A model generated the notes under the pieces. The model was not told the DNA's origin, ran no database searches, and saw only the letters and a list, made by a program, of their open reading frames with translations. The translations under genes were made by a program, and so were the position numbers. From an uncultured Dermabacteraceae bacterium (GTDB lineage: Bacteria; Actinomycetota; Actinomycetes; Actinomycetales; Dermabacteraceae): DNA of 64,000 bases. This document shows positions 9,104 to 17,727 of the stretch, piece by piece (position 1 is the stretch's first letter; every line of letters begins with the position of its first letter). The stretch is from assembly GCA_946223075.1 (NCBI GenBank), contig CAMILZ010000005.1, forward strand, positions 40,247-104,246, read 5' to 3'.

Positions 9104-10198
9104 TTAGCTCTCGAGGAAGCGGGAGCTTCCCTCGCGAAAAACGATGAGTCCTTCGTCGCGTATCGCTTCGATCTTACCCGGAAGCGGAATGGGGCCCTGG
9201 CCCCGGTAGGCGGCAACGAGGGAGTCAACGTGAAGGATCTGACGCCGAAGGAGTGACTTGCCGGAGCTTGTGCCCGCGAGCGCGCTCGCCTGGGCGATAG
9301 CGTGCTTGATGACGCGGGTGCGCAGGGCGCGGTCGAGCGGGGCGAGGGCGTAGGCATCAAGCGCGAGCAGTCCGGGGGTTGCGCTCGGGGGGTTCCGACG
9401 CAAGCCGGCAAAGGCTTCTTCCGCTTCGTGCTCGAGGAAGTCGGCATCGTCGCGAAGGAGATCGGCGGTGCGCACGAGGTTCGCCGCCACCTGTTCACCG
9501 AGAACTTCGGCGAGCATCGGAAGTGCACGAGAGCGCGCGGCGACGCGCAAGTAGGTCTCGTCGTCGTTCATCGGGTCGTCCCACACGTCGAGGTCGAGCG
9601 CCTCGCACACGGCGCGCGTGTCACGTCGCCACAGTCCCGTTTTTTCGTCCCTTCCCGTGCCGAGGAACGGGCGCACAAGGGCCCCGCGCTTTCGCGGGAT
9701 TCCCGCGAGGGAGCGGGCCCCCGAGCCACGCGCGAGCCCGAGGAGCACTTGCTCGGCCTGGTCATCGAGCGTGTGCCCGAGAAGGAGAGCGAGAGCCGCG
9801 CGCTCCTCAAGGATGTCGTCAAAGGCGGCGTGACGTGCAACCCGCGCGGCGTTTTCGAGCCCGCCTTCGCCCGTCGCATTCACATGGATTCGGCGGATGT
9901 GGCAGCGAGCAAGACCAAGTCGTTCGCACTGCAGCGCAGCACGTTCGGAAACCAAAGCGGAGCTTTCCGAAAGGCCGTGATCGATGAGCACAGCCTCAAC
10001 GTCGAGGCCAAGCCGCGAACCGACCCACTGAGTCGTCGCCGCAAGCGCAAGGGAATCGGCGCCTCCGCTCACACCGACGAGGATGCGGGGTGAGAGTTGC
10101 GCGCCATCGGAACGATCGGCGCATTCTTCGAGCCTCGACACGAGGGACGCCTTCACTGCGACTCGTGCGCGCGCAACGGGTTCGGGAGGGCCGCTCAC
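9104..10198 (-). CDS. tilS: tRNA(Ile)-lysidine synthase
   Basis: 364 residues. The ATP pyrophosphatase P-loop VGVSGGADSLAL begins near residue 42, followed by VLIDHGLSE and LLGHTLDDQAEQVLLGLARGSGARSLAGI, which are standard TilS motifs. The enzyme adds lysine to C34 of the tRNA(Ile) CAU anticodon so that it reads AUA. The start codon is GTG at 10198, overlapping the dacB stop in a GTGA. The C-terminal region is short, as in other actinobacterial forms. Confidence 0.94.
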   Translation of the reverse strand: MSGPPEPVARARVAVKASLVSRLEECADRSDGAQLSPRILVGVSGGADSLALAATTQWVGSRLGLDVEAVLIDHGLSESSALVSERAALQCERLGLARCHIRRIHVNATGEGGLENAARVARHAAFDDILEERAALALLLGHTLDDQAEQVLLGLARGSGARSLAGIPRKRGALVRPFLGTGRDEKTGLWRRDTRAVCEALDLDVWDDPMNDDETYLRVAARSRALPMLAEVLGEQVAANLVRTADLLRDDADFLEHEAEEAFAGLRRNPPSATPGLLALDAYALAPLDRALRTRVIKHAIAQASALAGTSSGKSLLRRQILHVDSLVAAYRGQGPIPLPGKIEAIRDEGLIVFREGSSRFLES

Positions 10199-11700
10199 TG
10201 CCCTTCTCCTTCTTTTCCTGCCTCGGCAGCGACGGGAGAACTCGGAGTGTCATAGAGGCCTGCAGGCGTCGGGCCCCCGGCCGAAATTATCGCGCTCGCG
10301 ACGTCATCCACGAGGGCGCGCGCTTCACCGTACCCGTCAGCTTTCGATTCGTAGGCAAAAATCGCGTAGCCGACCACACGTCCGTCTGAGAGAACGGTTG
10401 TGCCCGCGAGTGTGGAGGTTCCCGAAAGGGTGCCGGTCTTGCCGCGCACCACGCCGCGCGCTTCTTCGGTACCGACTTCACCAAAGCGTTCTTGGAGCGT
10501 TCCCGTGAGGCCACCGATGGGAACGAGCGCAAAGGTGTCCCTGATCTCGGGCGGAGCCTCCCCCGAGGCCCACGCCGTGAGATGTGCGAGGAGCGCGGGT
10601 GAAATGCGATTGTCCTTCGAGAGACCCGAATTGTCGGCGATGACGAGACCGTCGGTCGAGAATCCTTCCTCGCGCGCGACCTCGTCGAGTTCCGCTTTCA
10701 CGGCTTCACGTGCGCCCGCAACGGTGCCCGGGTGTCCGGTTTTGACGGCAGCGAGGCGCGCGAGAGTTTCCGCAAGAGAGTTATCGGAGAACAAGAGCGT
10801 GTGCGCGATCCAGTCGCTCAAGGGAGCGGATCGCACGGCACCGAGCTCACGCGAGCCGGTAGACGCGGTCGCTCGAGCGGGCTCCCCTTCGATCGTGATC
10901 CCGCGCTCCTCGAGCAGGCCCGCGAAGGCCTTCGCCGCATCGAGCGATGGATCCATCGATTTCGCGCCGTACTTCGTGCCATCGGCGCGGCCGCCATCGA
11001 TTCCGAGCGGCGTGATCGGGGCAACCCATCCGCCTGCGGGGCCGTTCTCGCCCCACGCCGGGTTCATTGGGTCGTTGCCAAAGAGAGAATCGTCGAACGC
11101 GAGTGCCGCGCTTGTGCGGCCCTCCTCCTTGAGTTTCTGCGCGGTTTGATCCGCAAGCTGGGCTAGCGACGCTCGCGTGATGCCCTCTTTCGTTTCTTTG
11201 GGCTTCACCGTCAGCAAGTTGTCGCCACCGCCCACGAGCACGAGGCGCTCGCCGTCGAGCACGGTCCGCGTGGTCAGCGTCGCGTCAGGTCCCACTGCCT
11301 TGGCCGCCGCGAGCGCCGACAGCAGCTTCATGGTCGAGGCGGGGGTGAGGCTCACGCCCGCCTCGCGTTCGGCGATTACCTCTCCGCTCGCCGCATCCAC
11401 GATCGCATAGGAGACCTTTCCCGAGTACTCACCGAGCTGCGGAAGTGCCTCAACGGCCTCATTGATCGTCGCGCCACTTACGCGGGCCCCAGGCGAGGCC
11501 TCCTCAAGCGGTCGCACACCCTTCGTTCGCTCCCACGCCTCGCCTTCGGCGGGTACGCCCTCGGGATCAGCGGTTTTTTCCGTGCGCACGGTGAGGAACC
11601 CCGGGAACGCATCAACGAGGTCGCCGAACGTGTAGAAGGTCGCGGGAAGCGCGAGCGCGAGACACGCGGCGACGGCCTCGACCGCCTTCGACTTCACCAT
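10195..11700 (-). CDS. dacB: D-alanyl-D-alanine carboxypeptidase / endopeptidase (PBP4 class)
   Basis: 501 residues with an N-terminal membrane or signal segment (AVEAVAACLALALPATFYTFG). It then has the penicillin-binding catalytic set in order: S-x-x-K as PASTMKLLSAL, S-x-N as FSDNSLAETLAR, and K-T-G as VRGKTGTLSGTSTLAG. ALAFDDSLFG and NPAWGENG are typical of peptidase family S13. The enzyme trims peptidoglycan stem peptides outside the membrane. It heads the minus-strand cluster and is divergent from ppa across a 194-bp gap that must hold both promoters. Confidence 0.94.
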   Translation of the reverse strand: MVKSKAVEAVAACLALALPATFYTFGDLVDAFPGFLTVRTEKTADPEGVPAEGEAWERTKGVRPLEEASPGARVSGATINEAVEALPQLGEYSGKVSYAIVDAASGEVIAEREAGVSLTPASTMKLLSALAAAKAVGPDATLTTRTVLDGERLVLVGGGDNLLTVKPKETKEGITRASLAQLADQTAQKLKEEGRTSAALAFDDSLFGNDPMNPAWGENGPAGGWVAPITPLGIDGGRADGTKYGAKSMDPSLDAAKAFAGLLEERGITIEGEPARATASTGSRELGAVRSAPLSDWIAHTLLFSDNSLAETLARLAAVKTGHPGTVAGAREAVKAELDEVAREEGFSTDGLVIADNSGLSKDNRISPALLAHLTAWASGEAPPEIRDTFALVPIGGLTGTLQERFGEVGTEEARGVVRGKTGTLSGTSTLAGTTVLSDGRVVGYAIFAYESKADGYGEARALVDDVASAIISAGGPTPAGLYDTPSSPVAAEAGKEGEGQ

Positions 11701-11894
11701 CTATCCTGCTCCTCTTCGCCCTGCAATTGCCGCTCGTCGCGCCTTCATGTCTGTGACTTCGTGCAAATTTTACGCGCGCCACGATCACTCACATCCCGTT
11801 CCGCAGCCCGCGCCCGAAGATCTTCGCTATTGTTGCACGCGGAGGGCGCGCCCCTCCCACACCAAGAAACACCTGAGGCAATGGAGTCACGCAC

Positions 11895-12407
11895 GTGGAA
11901 TTCGACGTCACGATCGAGATCCCCAAGGGAAATCGCAACAAGTACGAGGTCGACCATCACAACGGTCGCATTCGGCTTGACCGCATGCTCTTTACGGCAA
12001 CCCGCTACCCCGATGATTACGGTTTCATCGAGGGAACTCTCGGTGAGGACGGCGACCCACTCGACGTGCTCGTCCTCCTCGAGGAGGCGACCTTCCCCGG
12101 CTGCTTGATCCGCTGCCGCGCGCTCGGCATGTTCCGCATGCGCGATGAATCGGGCGGCGACGACAAGATCGTCGCGGTTCCCGTGGGCGACAAGCGACAG
12201 ATCCGCCGCCAGGAGCTCACGGATATTTCCGAGTTCCACCGCCTCGAGATCCAGCACTTCTTCGAGGTCTACAAGGATCTTGAGCCCGGCAAGAGCGTCG
12301 AGGGCGCCCACTGGGAGGGCCGCGACGACGCCGAAGAGGAAATCCGCGCCTCCTACCGCCGCGCGAAGGGCACCGAACACGAAAACGAGTTCACGCAGGA
12401 CATCTAA
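11895..12407 (+). CDS. ppa: Inorganic pyrophosphatase
   Basis: A 170-residue family I soluble pyrophosphatase. It has IEIPKGNRNKYEVDH, the YPDDYGFIEGTLGEDGDPLDVLVL active-site region with its cluster of metal-binding aspartates, and DKIVAVPVGD. It hydrolyses pyrophosphate from biosynthesis, including aminoacyl-tRNA and nucleotide synthesis. The start is GTG at 11895 with GGAG eight bases upstream. A TATTGT hexamer near 11829 could be its -10 box, though no good -35 was seen. A strong hairpin follows the stop. Confidence 0.97.
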   Translation: MEFDVTIEIPKGNRNKYEVDHHNGRIRLDRMLFTATRYPDDYGFIEGTLGEDGDPLDVLVLLEEATFPGCLIRCRALGMFRMRDESGGDDKIVAVPVGDKRQIRRQELTDISEFHRLEIQHFFEVYKDLEPGKSVEGAHWEGRDDAEEEIRASYRRAKGTEHENEFTQDI

Positions 12408-12420
12408 AACATCCCGCTTC

Positions 12421-12463
12421 ACGCACGGGGCGCTTCCGGATAATCCGGAAGCGCCCCGTGCGT
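12421..12463. terminator. Perfect 20-bp inverted repeat, bidirectional terminator
   Basis: The arm at 12421-12440 is perfectly complementary to 12444-12463 with a TAA centre. It lies between the convergent ppa and the hypothetical gene ending at 12485, so it can serve both strands. No long T-run follows on either side. Confidence 0.8.
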
Positions 12464-12484
12464 GCGTCGATGAAAGATGCGGTA

Positions 12485-13246
12485 TTAGGCCTCGTCGCTT
12501 GCGTCGTCGGCGACATCACTGCTCTCGGACTTTTCGGCGAGAGTGGAAGGCACCGGTTCGTCCGCGTGGCTGAATACTTCGCGCGCGGCCTCAATCACGC
12601 TCTTTGTGAGCGCCTTATTGCCGAGGCCACCGATCACGGCGCCAACGCCGAAGGGGATCAAACGCCCGGCCCACAAGCCCGTGAAACGACGCGTGACCGT
12701 ACGACGAATCCACCGGTTGACCTGAGTGTTCACCGCGTCGGCGATGAACGGCGGCGCCATGCCGTCAAGGACCGTCGACCATTGAAGCCCATTCTTCCCA
12801 AGCGCCTTCGTCACGATCGCCGCGCCCTTTTCGCCACCGAGAATCGCGAGGATCACCGTGCGGCGCACCTCCGGCTTACTCATGTCCACGCCACGCACGT
12901 GCGCGATGCCAAGGGTCAGGAATGCGCACGCCTCGGCGAAGGCAATCCCCTCGCCCGCGGTCAGGGCTACGGCCGTCGCGGTGCCGACGGCCGGCAGCGC
13001 AGCGGCGCCACCAATACCCACGCCCGTGGCAACGGCAAGCTTCGTGAAGTGCCCCTCGAGTCGAGCAACGATCTTGTCATCGCTCCAATCGGGATGCTTG
13101 CGACGAAGCGAATCAACGTACTTGCGTGCGATCGGACCCTGGACGGCGAGGGCCTTATCGATAAGTTCGAACTGCTTGTCGTCGATGAGCGAGTCTTCGC
13201 CCTTACCGCTCGATTTCTTTGACGTGCGTAGGTCCTTCGAGGCCAT
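12485..13246 (-). CDS. Conserved hypothetical protein, glycine/alanine-rich core (EcsC-like?)
   Basis: A 253-residue protein. It has a basic N-terminus, a predicted helical region (LIDDKQFELIDKALAVQG; KYVDSLRRKHPDWSDDKIVARLE), then a glycine/alanine-rich hydrophobic core (GVGIGGAAALPAVGTATAVAL) and a second one near the C-terminus (LIPFGVGAVIGGLGNKAL). The pattern recalls EcsC-family proteins, but I cannot confirm membership. Membrane association is plausible; no catalytic motif is seen. The frame runs upstream to 13597 antisense to def, but that part is unlike protein, so ATG 13246 is preferred. Confidence 0.7.
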   Translation of the reverse strand: MASKDLRTSKKSSGKGEDSLIDDKQFELIDKALAVQGPIARKYVDSLRRKHPDWSDDKIVARLEGHFTKLAVATGVGIGGAAALPAVGTATAVALTAGEGIAFAEACAFLTLGIAHVRGVDMSKPEVRRTVILAILGGEKGAAIVTKALGKNGLQWSTVLDGMAPPFIADAVNTQVNRWIRRTVTRRFTGLWAGRLIPFGVGAVIGGLGNKALTKSVIEAAREVFSHADEPVPSTLAEKSESSDVADDASDEA

Positions 13247-13289
13247 TACTTTCCCTTTCGTGGACGCTATCGGGCGCAGCCGGGCACAT

Positions 13290-13997
13290 TTACGCCCGCG
13301 TGCGGTGAAAATCAACGGCGTCGGGCGCAAGAGACGCCACGTCGCCGCGCAGACCAAGGTAACGAACGGCGGCTGAAAAATCCGTGTATCGGTGCAGGTA
13401 GGAATCCTGCACAAACGAACGCTCGACGCCACGGTCGTGACACAAAATGCCATCGAGATGGTCACTCTCGTGCTGGAAAATGCGAGCGCTCCAACCAGTC
13501 CACACCTCGTCAAGTTCTCGCACCTCACCATCGGCGAGGATCGCGGTGCCGAAAACGCGCACGCTCTTGGGGCGAGGGACGAGGGAACGCCAACCATCCA
13601 CGCTCAGGCAGCCCTCCCAGCCAAACGTCACCGTGTCCTCCCCTTCCACGTCCTCGTAGCGGGGATTGATCACGGCCATGAGCGGAAGATTGTCGCGGTC
13701 ATAGAGCTCGTCGTCGGCATCGCGTTCTTCGCCTTCCTCGCGCACGGCGTCCTCCATCACCACAAGCCTGAGGGGAACACCCACCTGCGGAGCCGCGACA
13801 CCCACCCCCGGGGCTTCGTGCATCGTCACGACGAGCGCATCGATAAACGCACTAAGAAGCTCCGGATCAAGCGAACGTGCCGCGTCCTTCGAGTGCGCGC
13901 GAAGCGCCGGGTGTCCCGCTTGCACGATCCTGAGCGGTTCGTTTTCACTCCCCCGCTTCGCGAGGATTTTCTCAATCAATTCCGCGAGACTCGTCAT
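13290..13997 (-). CDS. def: Peptide deformylase
   Basis: 235 residues. All three deformylase motifs are present: GVGVAAPQ at about 64-71, EGCLS at 128-132 and the zinc-binding QHESDH ending at about 180. The enzyme removes the formyl group from nascent chains. A highly acidic insertion (EEGEERDADDELYDRD) sits between motifs 1 and 2, making it longer than usual. ATG 13997 is chosen because AAAGG lies about ten bases upstream; in-frame ATGs at 14024 and 14021 would add eight or nine residues. Confidence 0.93.
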   Translation of the reverse strand: MTSLAELIEKILAKRGSENEPLRIVQAGHPALRAHSKDAARSLDPELLSAFIDALVVTMHEAPGVGVAAPQVGVPLRLVVMEDAVREEGEERDADDELYDRDNLPLMAVINPRYEDVEGEDTVTFGWEGCLSVDGWRSLVPRPKSVRVFGTAILADGEVRELDEVWTGWSARIFQHESDHLDGILCHDRGVERSFVQDSYLHRYTDFSAAVRYLGLRGDVASLAPDAVDFHRTRA

Positions 13998-14098
13998 ACC
14001 GTCGTCGCCTTTCACTCTCATCATCGCTTCTCGGCCCGGTGCCACAGCGCCCCCGCACCGCTCGACTCCCCGATTACTCAGGGAGCGGCGAGGGCCGG

Positions 14099-14111
14099 GC
14101 AAGCGTCGGAC
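14099..14111 (+). repeat. Copy of dispersed 13-mer GCAAGCGTCGGAC
   Basis: Exact copy in the divergent gap between def and the msiK-like gene. Other copies are at 26628, 34177 (reverse), 36889 (reverse), 48091 and a one-mismatch copy at 58831. Confidence 0.6.
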
Positions 14112-14284
14112 TCTCCCGACCACCCTACGGGCAACGCCGAACTGGAAGATCCCGACCGCCCTTCGGCGCGTCCCGTATGGCAGGCGCCACAGTGCGGTAT
14201 TGTTATCCGTACGTCAGCAAAGACCGCTGACTGTGACTTCACAACGGATCGTCCGGCACGTACCTGCCGGTGAAGGGAATACCC

Positions 14285-15364
14285 ATGGCAAAGGTGATTT
14301 ACGACCACGCAAGCCGTATCTACCCGGGCAGCGATAAGCCCGCGGTTGACGACCTCAACATTGAGATCGAAGACGGCGAATTCCTCGTTCTCGTCGGCCC
14401 CTCGGGCTGCGGTAAGTCCACGTCGCTGCGTATGCTCGCCGGTCTCGAAGAGATCGACGCGGGCCGCATCTTCATCGGCGATCGCGACGTCACCAACGTG
14501 CCGCCGAAGGACCGCGACATCGCAATGGTGTTCCAGAACTACGCTCTCTACCCGCACATGTCGGTTGCCGACAACATGGGCTTCGCGCTCAAGATCGCCG
14601 GCACGCCGAAGGATGAGATCCGCAAGCGCGTGGAAGAAGCCGCAAAGATCCTCGACCTCGAGCAGTACCTCGACCGTAAGCCGAAGGCTCTCTCGGGTGG
14701 TCAGCGTCAGCGTGTCGCCATGGGCCGCGCGATCGTGCGTTCGCCCCAGGTCTTCCTCATGGACGAGCCGCTCTCGAACCTCGACGCGAAGCTCCGCGTG
14801 TCGACCCGTACCCAGATCGCTTCGCTCCAGCGCCGCCTGGGCGTCACGACCGTGTACGTGACCCACGACCAGACCGAGGCTATGACGATGGGTGACCGCG
14901 TCGCCGTTCTCGCGGGTGGTGTTCTTCAGCAGATCGACTCGCCGCAGCGCATGTACGATCACCCGAACAACGTGTTCGTTGCAGGCTTCATCGGCTCGCC
15001 CGCCATGAACCTCGTCGAGCAGCCCCTTACCGATCAGGGCGTTGCCTTCGGTGGTTCCGTGATCCCCGTCGACCGCTCGACCCTTTCGGAGTCGAACGAG
15101 AAGGCCGTCACCGTTGGTGTTCGCCCCGAGGATCTCGAGCTCGCTTCCGACGGCCTCCCCGTCGAGGTCGACATGGTTGAGGTGCTCGGCGCCGATGCGT
15201 ACGTCTACGGCCGCCTCGCCGGTGCAGGCGAGACCGACAAGCCGATCATCGCTCGTGTCGATGGCCGCCGTCCTCCGCAGAAGGGCGAGACCGTGCACTT
15301 CCACCCGAAGGCCGATCACGTGCACCTGTTTGATCTGAAGTCGGGCAACCGCCTCGGCAACTGA
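14285..15364 (+). CDS. msiK: Sugar ABC transporter ATP-binding protein, MsiK/UgpC type
   Basis: 359 residues. Walker A GPSGCGKST, Q-loop VFQNYALYPHMSV, signature LSGGQRQRVAMGRAIVR, Walker B VFLMDEPLSNLDAKLR and H-loop VTHDQTEAMTMGDRVAVL are intact. The C-terminal third is the TOBE/regulatory domain found in MalK, UgpC and MsiK. It stands alone with no permease or binding protein nearby, which is how actinobacterial MsiK, a shared ATPase for several sugar importers, is encoded. The maltodextrin importer at 51-55 kb lacks an ATPase and is a likely partner. Start ATG 14285 has GAAGGGA upstream. Confidence 0.92.
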   Translation: MAKVIYDHASRIYPGSDKPAVDDLNIEIEDGEFLVLVGPSGCGKSTSLRMLAGLEEIDAGRIFIGDRDVTNVPPKDRDIAMVFQNYALYPHMSVADNMGFALKIAGTPKDEIRKRVEEAAKILDLEQYLDRKPKALSGGQRQRVAMGRAIVRSPQVFLMDEPLSNLDAKLRVSTRTQIASLQRRLGVTTVYVTHDQTEAMTMGDRVAVLAGGVLQQIDSPQRMYDHPNNVFVAGFIGSPAMNLVEQPLTDQGVAFGGSVIPVDRSTLSESNEKAVTVGVRPEDLELASDGLPVEVDMVEVLGADAYVYGRLAGAGETDKPIIARVDGRRPPQKGETVHFHPKADHVHLFDLKSGNRLGN

Positions 15365-15394
15365 TTCCCTTTCCTCTCACGAGGAAACATTCAC

Positions 15395-15425
15395 AAAGAA
15401 GGCACGCGAATCGCGTGCCTTCTTT
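15395..15425 (+). terminator. Hairpin terminator after msiK
   Basis: Arms 15395-15409 and 15411-15425 are perfectly complementary (15 bp, AAAGAAGGCACGCGA and its complement). The A-rich left and T-rich right flanks fit a factor-independent terminator 30 bp after the stop. Confidence 0.88.
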
Positions 15426-15461
15426 GCATACCCAGCACGAGAGTAGGGGACAATAGAGAAC

Positions 15462-16715
15462 ATGGCACCCATCGAGATCTCCGCAGCGCGAGCCGACGAG
15501 GCGCTCCTCGATCTGCCGTGGAGCCTTTCCTTGGCCGAGTGGCCAGATTCCCTGCTCGCCTCACTCCCCCGCGGCATATCCCGTCACGTCGTGCGCTTCG
15601 CGCGCGTGAGTGGGCGAGTCCTCGCACTCAAAGAAATCAATGTGAACCTTGCGCGCGGCGAGTTCACAACTCTGCGTTTGCTCGGCAAGCTCGGGATTCC
15701 CGCCGTTGAGCCGTTCGCTGTCGTGAGCGGCCGGGAATCGGCTGAAGACGGCCGCGAGCTCGATGCCATCCTCATCACGCGCCACCTGCAGTACTCGCTC
15801 CCCTACCGCGCCGTATTTTCACAGGTGAACAGCGAAGACACGGCCCGAAAGCTTCTCGATGCTCTCGCTGTGCTCCTCGTGCGTCTCCACCTCGTGGGCT
15901 TCTACTGGGGCGATGTCTCCCTCTCCAACACGCTCTTTAAACGCGATGCGGGCGCCTTCGCCGCGTACATCGTGGACGTCGAGACGGGCCAGCTCGAGGA
16001 TCACCTCACGAAGGGCCAGCGCGAATACGATCTCGATATCGCGCGCACAAACATCGTGGGAGAAATGCTCGATCTCCAAGCGGCCGAGCAACTCCCCGAG
16101 AACGTTGACCCGATCGCCATTGGCGATCTTCTCCTCGAACGCTACAACGAGCTTTGGGATGCCCTCACGGGCCGTGAAACCTTCAGTGCAAACGAGCGCT
16201 GGCGCGTGAGCGCGCGCATCGAGAAACTCAACGAGCTCGGCTTCGATGTGGACGAACTCGACATGACGACCGACCTCGACGGCACGACCGTCACGGTGCA
16301 GCCGAAGGTCGTGGATGCCGGCCACCACAGGCGGCGCCTCATGCGCCTCACGGGCATCGACGCGCAAGAAAACCAGGCCCGCCGCCTTCTCAACGACCTC
16401 GATCAGTTCCGCGCCCTCACAAACCAGCAGGGCGAGGACGAAGAGTTCGTCGCACACGAGTGGCTCCAGGAACAGTACGAGCCGGTCGTGCGGGCAATTC
16501 CGCGTGCGATGCGCAAGAAGCTCCCCGCTCCCGAGTTCTACCACGAACTCCTCGAACACAAGTGGTTCATGTCGCAGCGACTCGGCAAGGACGTCACGTG
16601 GGACAAGGCCGTTCAGGACTACATCCTGAACGTCCTCGCCTACCGCCAAGACGAGCGCGCGCTCATCACCTCGGAAACGTCAGCGATTCCGATCGTGACG
16701 GACACGGAGCTTTAG
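15462..16715 (+). CDS. DUF4032 protein with kinase-like fold
   Basis: 417 residues. The N-terminal half resembles lipopolysaccharide-kinase or protein-kinase folds: LALKEINVNLARGEFTTLRLLGKLGIPAVEP could be the lysine-bearing lobe, LHLVGFYWGDVSLSNTLF matches the HxDxxxxN-like catalytic loop with H replaced (GFYWGDVSLSN), and AYIVDVETG could be the metal-binding DxE. The C-terminal half is the DUF4032 region (DLDQFRALTNQQ; VQDYILNVLAYRQDERAL). The family is common in actinobacteria with unknown substrate. It is monocistronic, between two hairpins. Confidence 0.82.
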   Translation: MAPIEISAARADEALLDLPWSLSLAEWPDSLLASLPRGISRHVVRFARVSGRVLALKEINVNLARGEFTTLRLLGKLGIPAVEPFAVVSGRESAEDGRELDAILITRHLQYSLPYRAVFSQVNSEDTARKLLDALAVLLVRLHLVGFYWGDVSLSNTLFKRDAGAFAAYIVDVETGQLEDHLTKGQREYDLDIARTNIVGEMLDLQAAEQLPENVDPIAIGDLLLERYNELWDALTGRETFSANERWRVSARIEKLNELGFDVDELDMTTDLDGTTVTVQPKVVDAGHHRRRLMRLTGIDAQENQARRLLNDLDQFRALTNQQGEDEEFVAHEWLQEQYEPVVRAIPRAMRKKLPAPEFYHELLEHKWFMSQRLGKDVTWDKAVQDYILNVLAYRQDERALITSETSAIPIVTDTEL

Positions 16716-16754
16716 CCGCGGGGACTCGAGGTCTCGCGGCACGAGACTCGCGGC
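16715..16754. terminator. Possible two-part hairpin between convergent genes
   Basis: GTCTCG at 16731 pairs with CGAGAC at 16742, and GCCGCG at 16715 pairs with CGCGGC at 16749. It lies in the 41-bp gap between the DUF4032 gene and rlmB. There is no T-run. Confidence 0.45.
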
Positions 16755-16756
16755 CT

Positions 16757-17719
16757 TCAGGCGCGACCGGTACGTGCGCGCGTGCCCGCGATCTCGTACA
16801 GCACGATCGACGCGGCCACCGAGGCGTTGAGTGACTCGGTCGTCGCGGCCATGGGGATCGACACGATAGCGTCGCACTTTTCGCGCGTGAGTCGCGAAAT
16901 GCCCTTCCCTTCGGCGCCAACGACAAGCATGATCGGCGACGTCGCGAGGTCCATGTCTCGCGGTTCGAGTTCGCCGCCCGCGTCGAGGCCCACGACAAAT
17001 ACGCCCTGCTTCTTGAGCGAGTCGATCGCGCGGTTGAGGTTCGTGACCTGGGCGACCTTGACGCGCGTGGCAGCACCAGCGGCAACCTTGTACACGCTCG
17101 CGGTCATGCCCACGCTTCGGCGCTCGGGGATGATCACGCCGTGCGCGCCGAAAGCGCCAGCGCTACGGAGGATCGCACCGAGGTTTCGTGGATCGGTGAT
17201 GCCGTCGAGGGCAATGAGTAGAGGCGTATCGAAATCGTTGGCGGCGATGTCGAGAAGATCGGCCGGCGACGCGTATTCGTAAGGGGGAAGCGTGAGCGCA
17301 ACGCCCTGGTGGATCGCGTCGTCGGTCAAGCGGTCTAGTTCGGGGCGGGTTGCTTCGTGAAGTTGGAGGCCCCTTTGATGAGCGAGGCGCATAATCTCGC
17401 GCACGCGCTCGTCGGCGTCCAACCTGATCGCGAGGGTGAGCGAGAGCGCCTCCACGCCCTCCTGGAGGGCCTCGAGCACGGAGTTGCGGCCCGCGATCAC
17501 GGTGGGGCGATTCGCGGCGTCCTTCGGTGATCTGCGCGGTGGGCGGCGCTTGCCGGTTTTTGCGCCGGATTTTCCGACGGTGTCGTGCGTCCCCTTGTAG
17601 GCCTTGTGGTGGGGGCGATCCTCCGCCTTCGGGGTGGGGCCCCGCCCTTCGAGCCTGCGGCGGCGCACGCCGCCTGACCCAACCTTGGGTCCCTTGCGGG
17701 AGCTCTTGTGTCCTGCCAT
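16757..17719 (-). CDS. rlmB: 23S rRNA (guanosine-2'-O-) methyltransferase, RlmB type
   Basis: 320 residues. The first ~70 are a basic, disordered actinobacterial extension. Then the substrate-binding domain (VIAGRNSVLEALQEG) and the SPOUT catalytic domain follow: DGITDPRNLGAILRSAGAFGAHGVIIPERRS, VKVAQVTNLNRAIDSLK, and the knot segment MLVVGAEGKGISRL...SIPMAATTESLNASVAASIVLYE. These are the standard TrmH/SpoU motifs. It methylates 23S rRNA; G2251 is the expected site by homology. It follows cysS after 8 bp, the usual actinobacterial arrangement. Confidence 0.94.
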   Translation of the reverse strand: MAGHKSSRKGPKVGSGGVRRRRLEGRGPTPKAEDRPHHKAYKGTHDTVGKSGAKTGKRRPPRRSPKDAANRPTVIAGRNSVLEALQEGVEALSLTLAIRLDADERVREIMRLAHQRGLQLHEATRPELDRLTDDAIHQGVALTLPPYEYASPADLLDIAANDFDTPLLIALDGITDPRNLGAILRSAGAFGAHGVIIPERRSVGMTASVYKVAAGAATRVKVAQVTNLNRAIDSLKKQGVFVVGLDAGGELEPRDMDLATSPIMLVVGAEGKGISRLTREKCDAIVSIPMAATTESLNASVAASIVLYEIAGTRARTGRA

Positions 17720-17727
17720 GGTCTCTC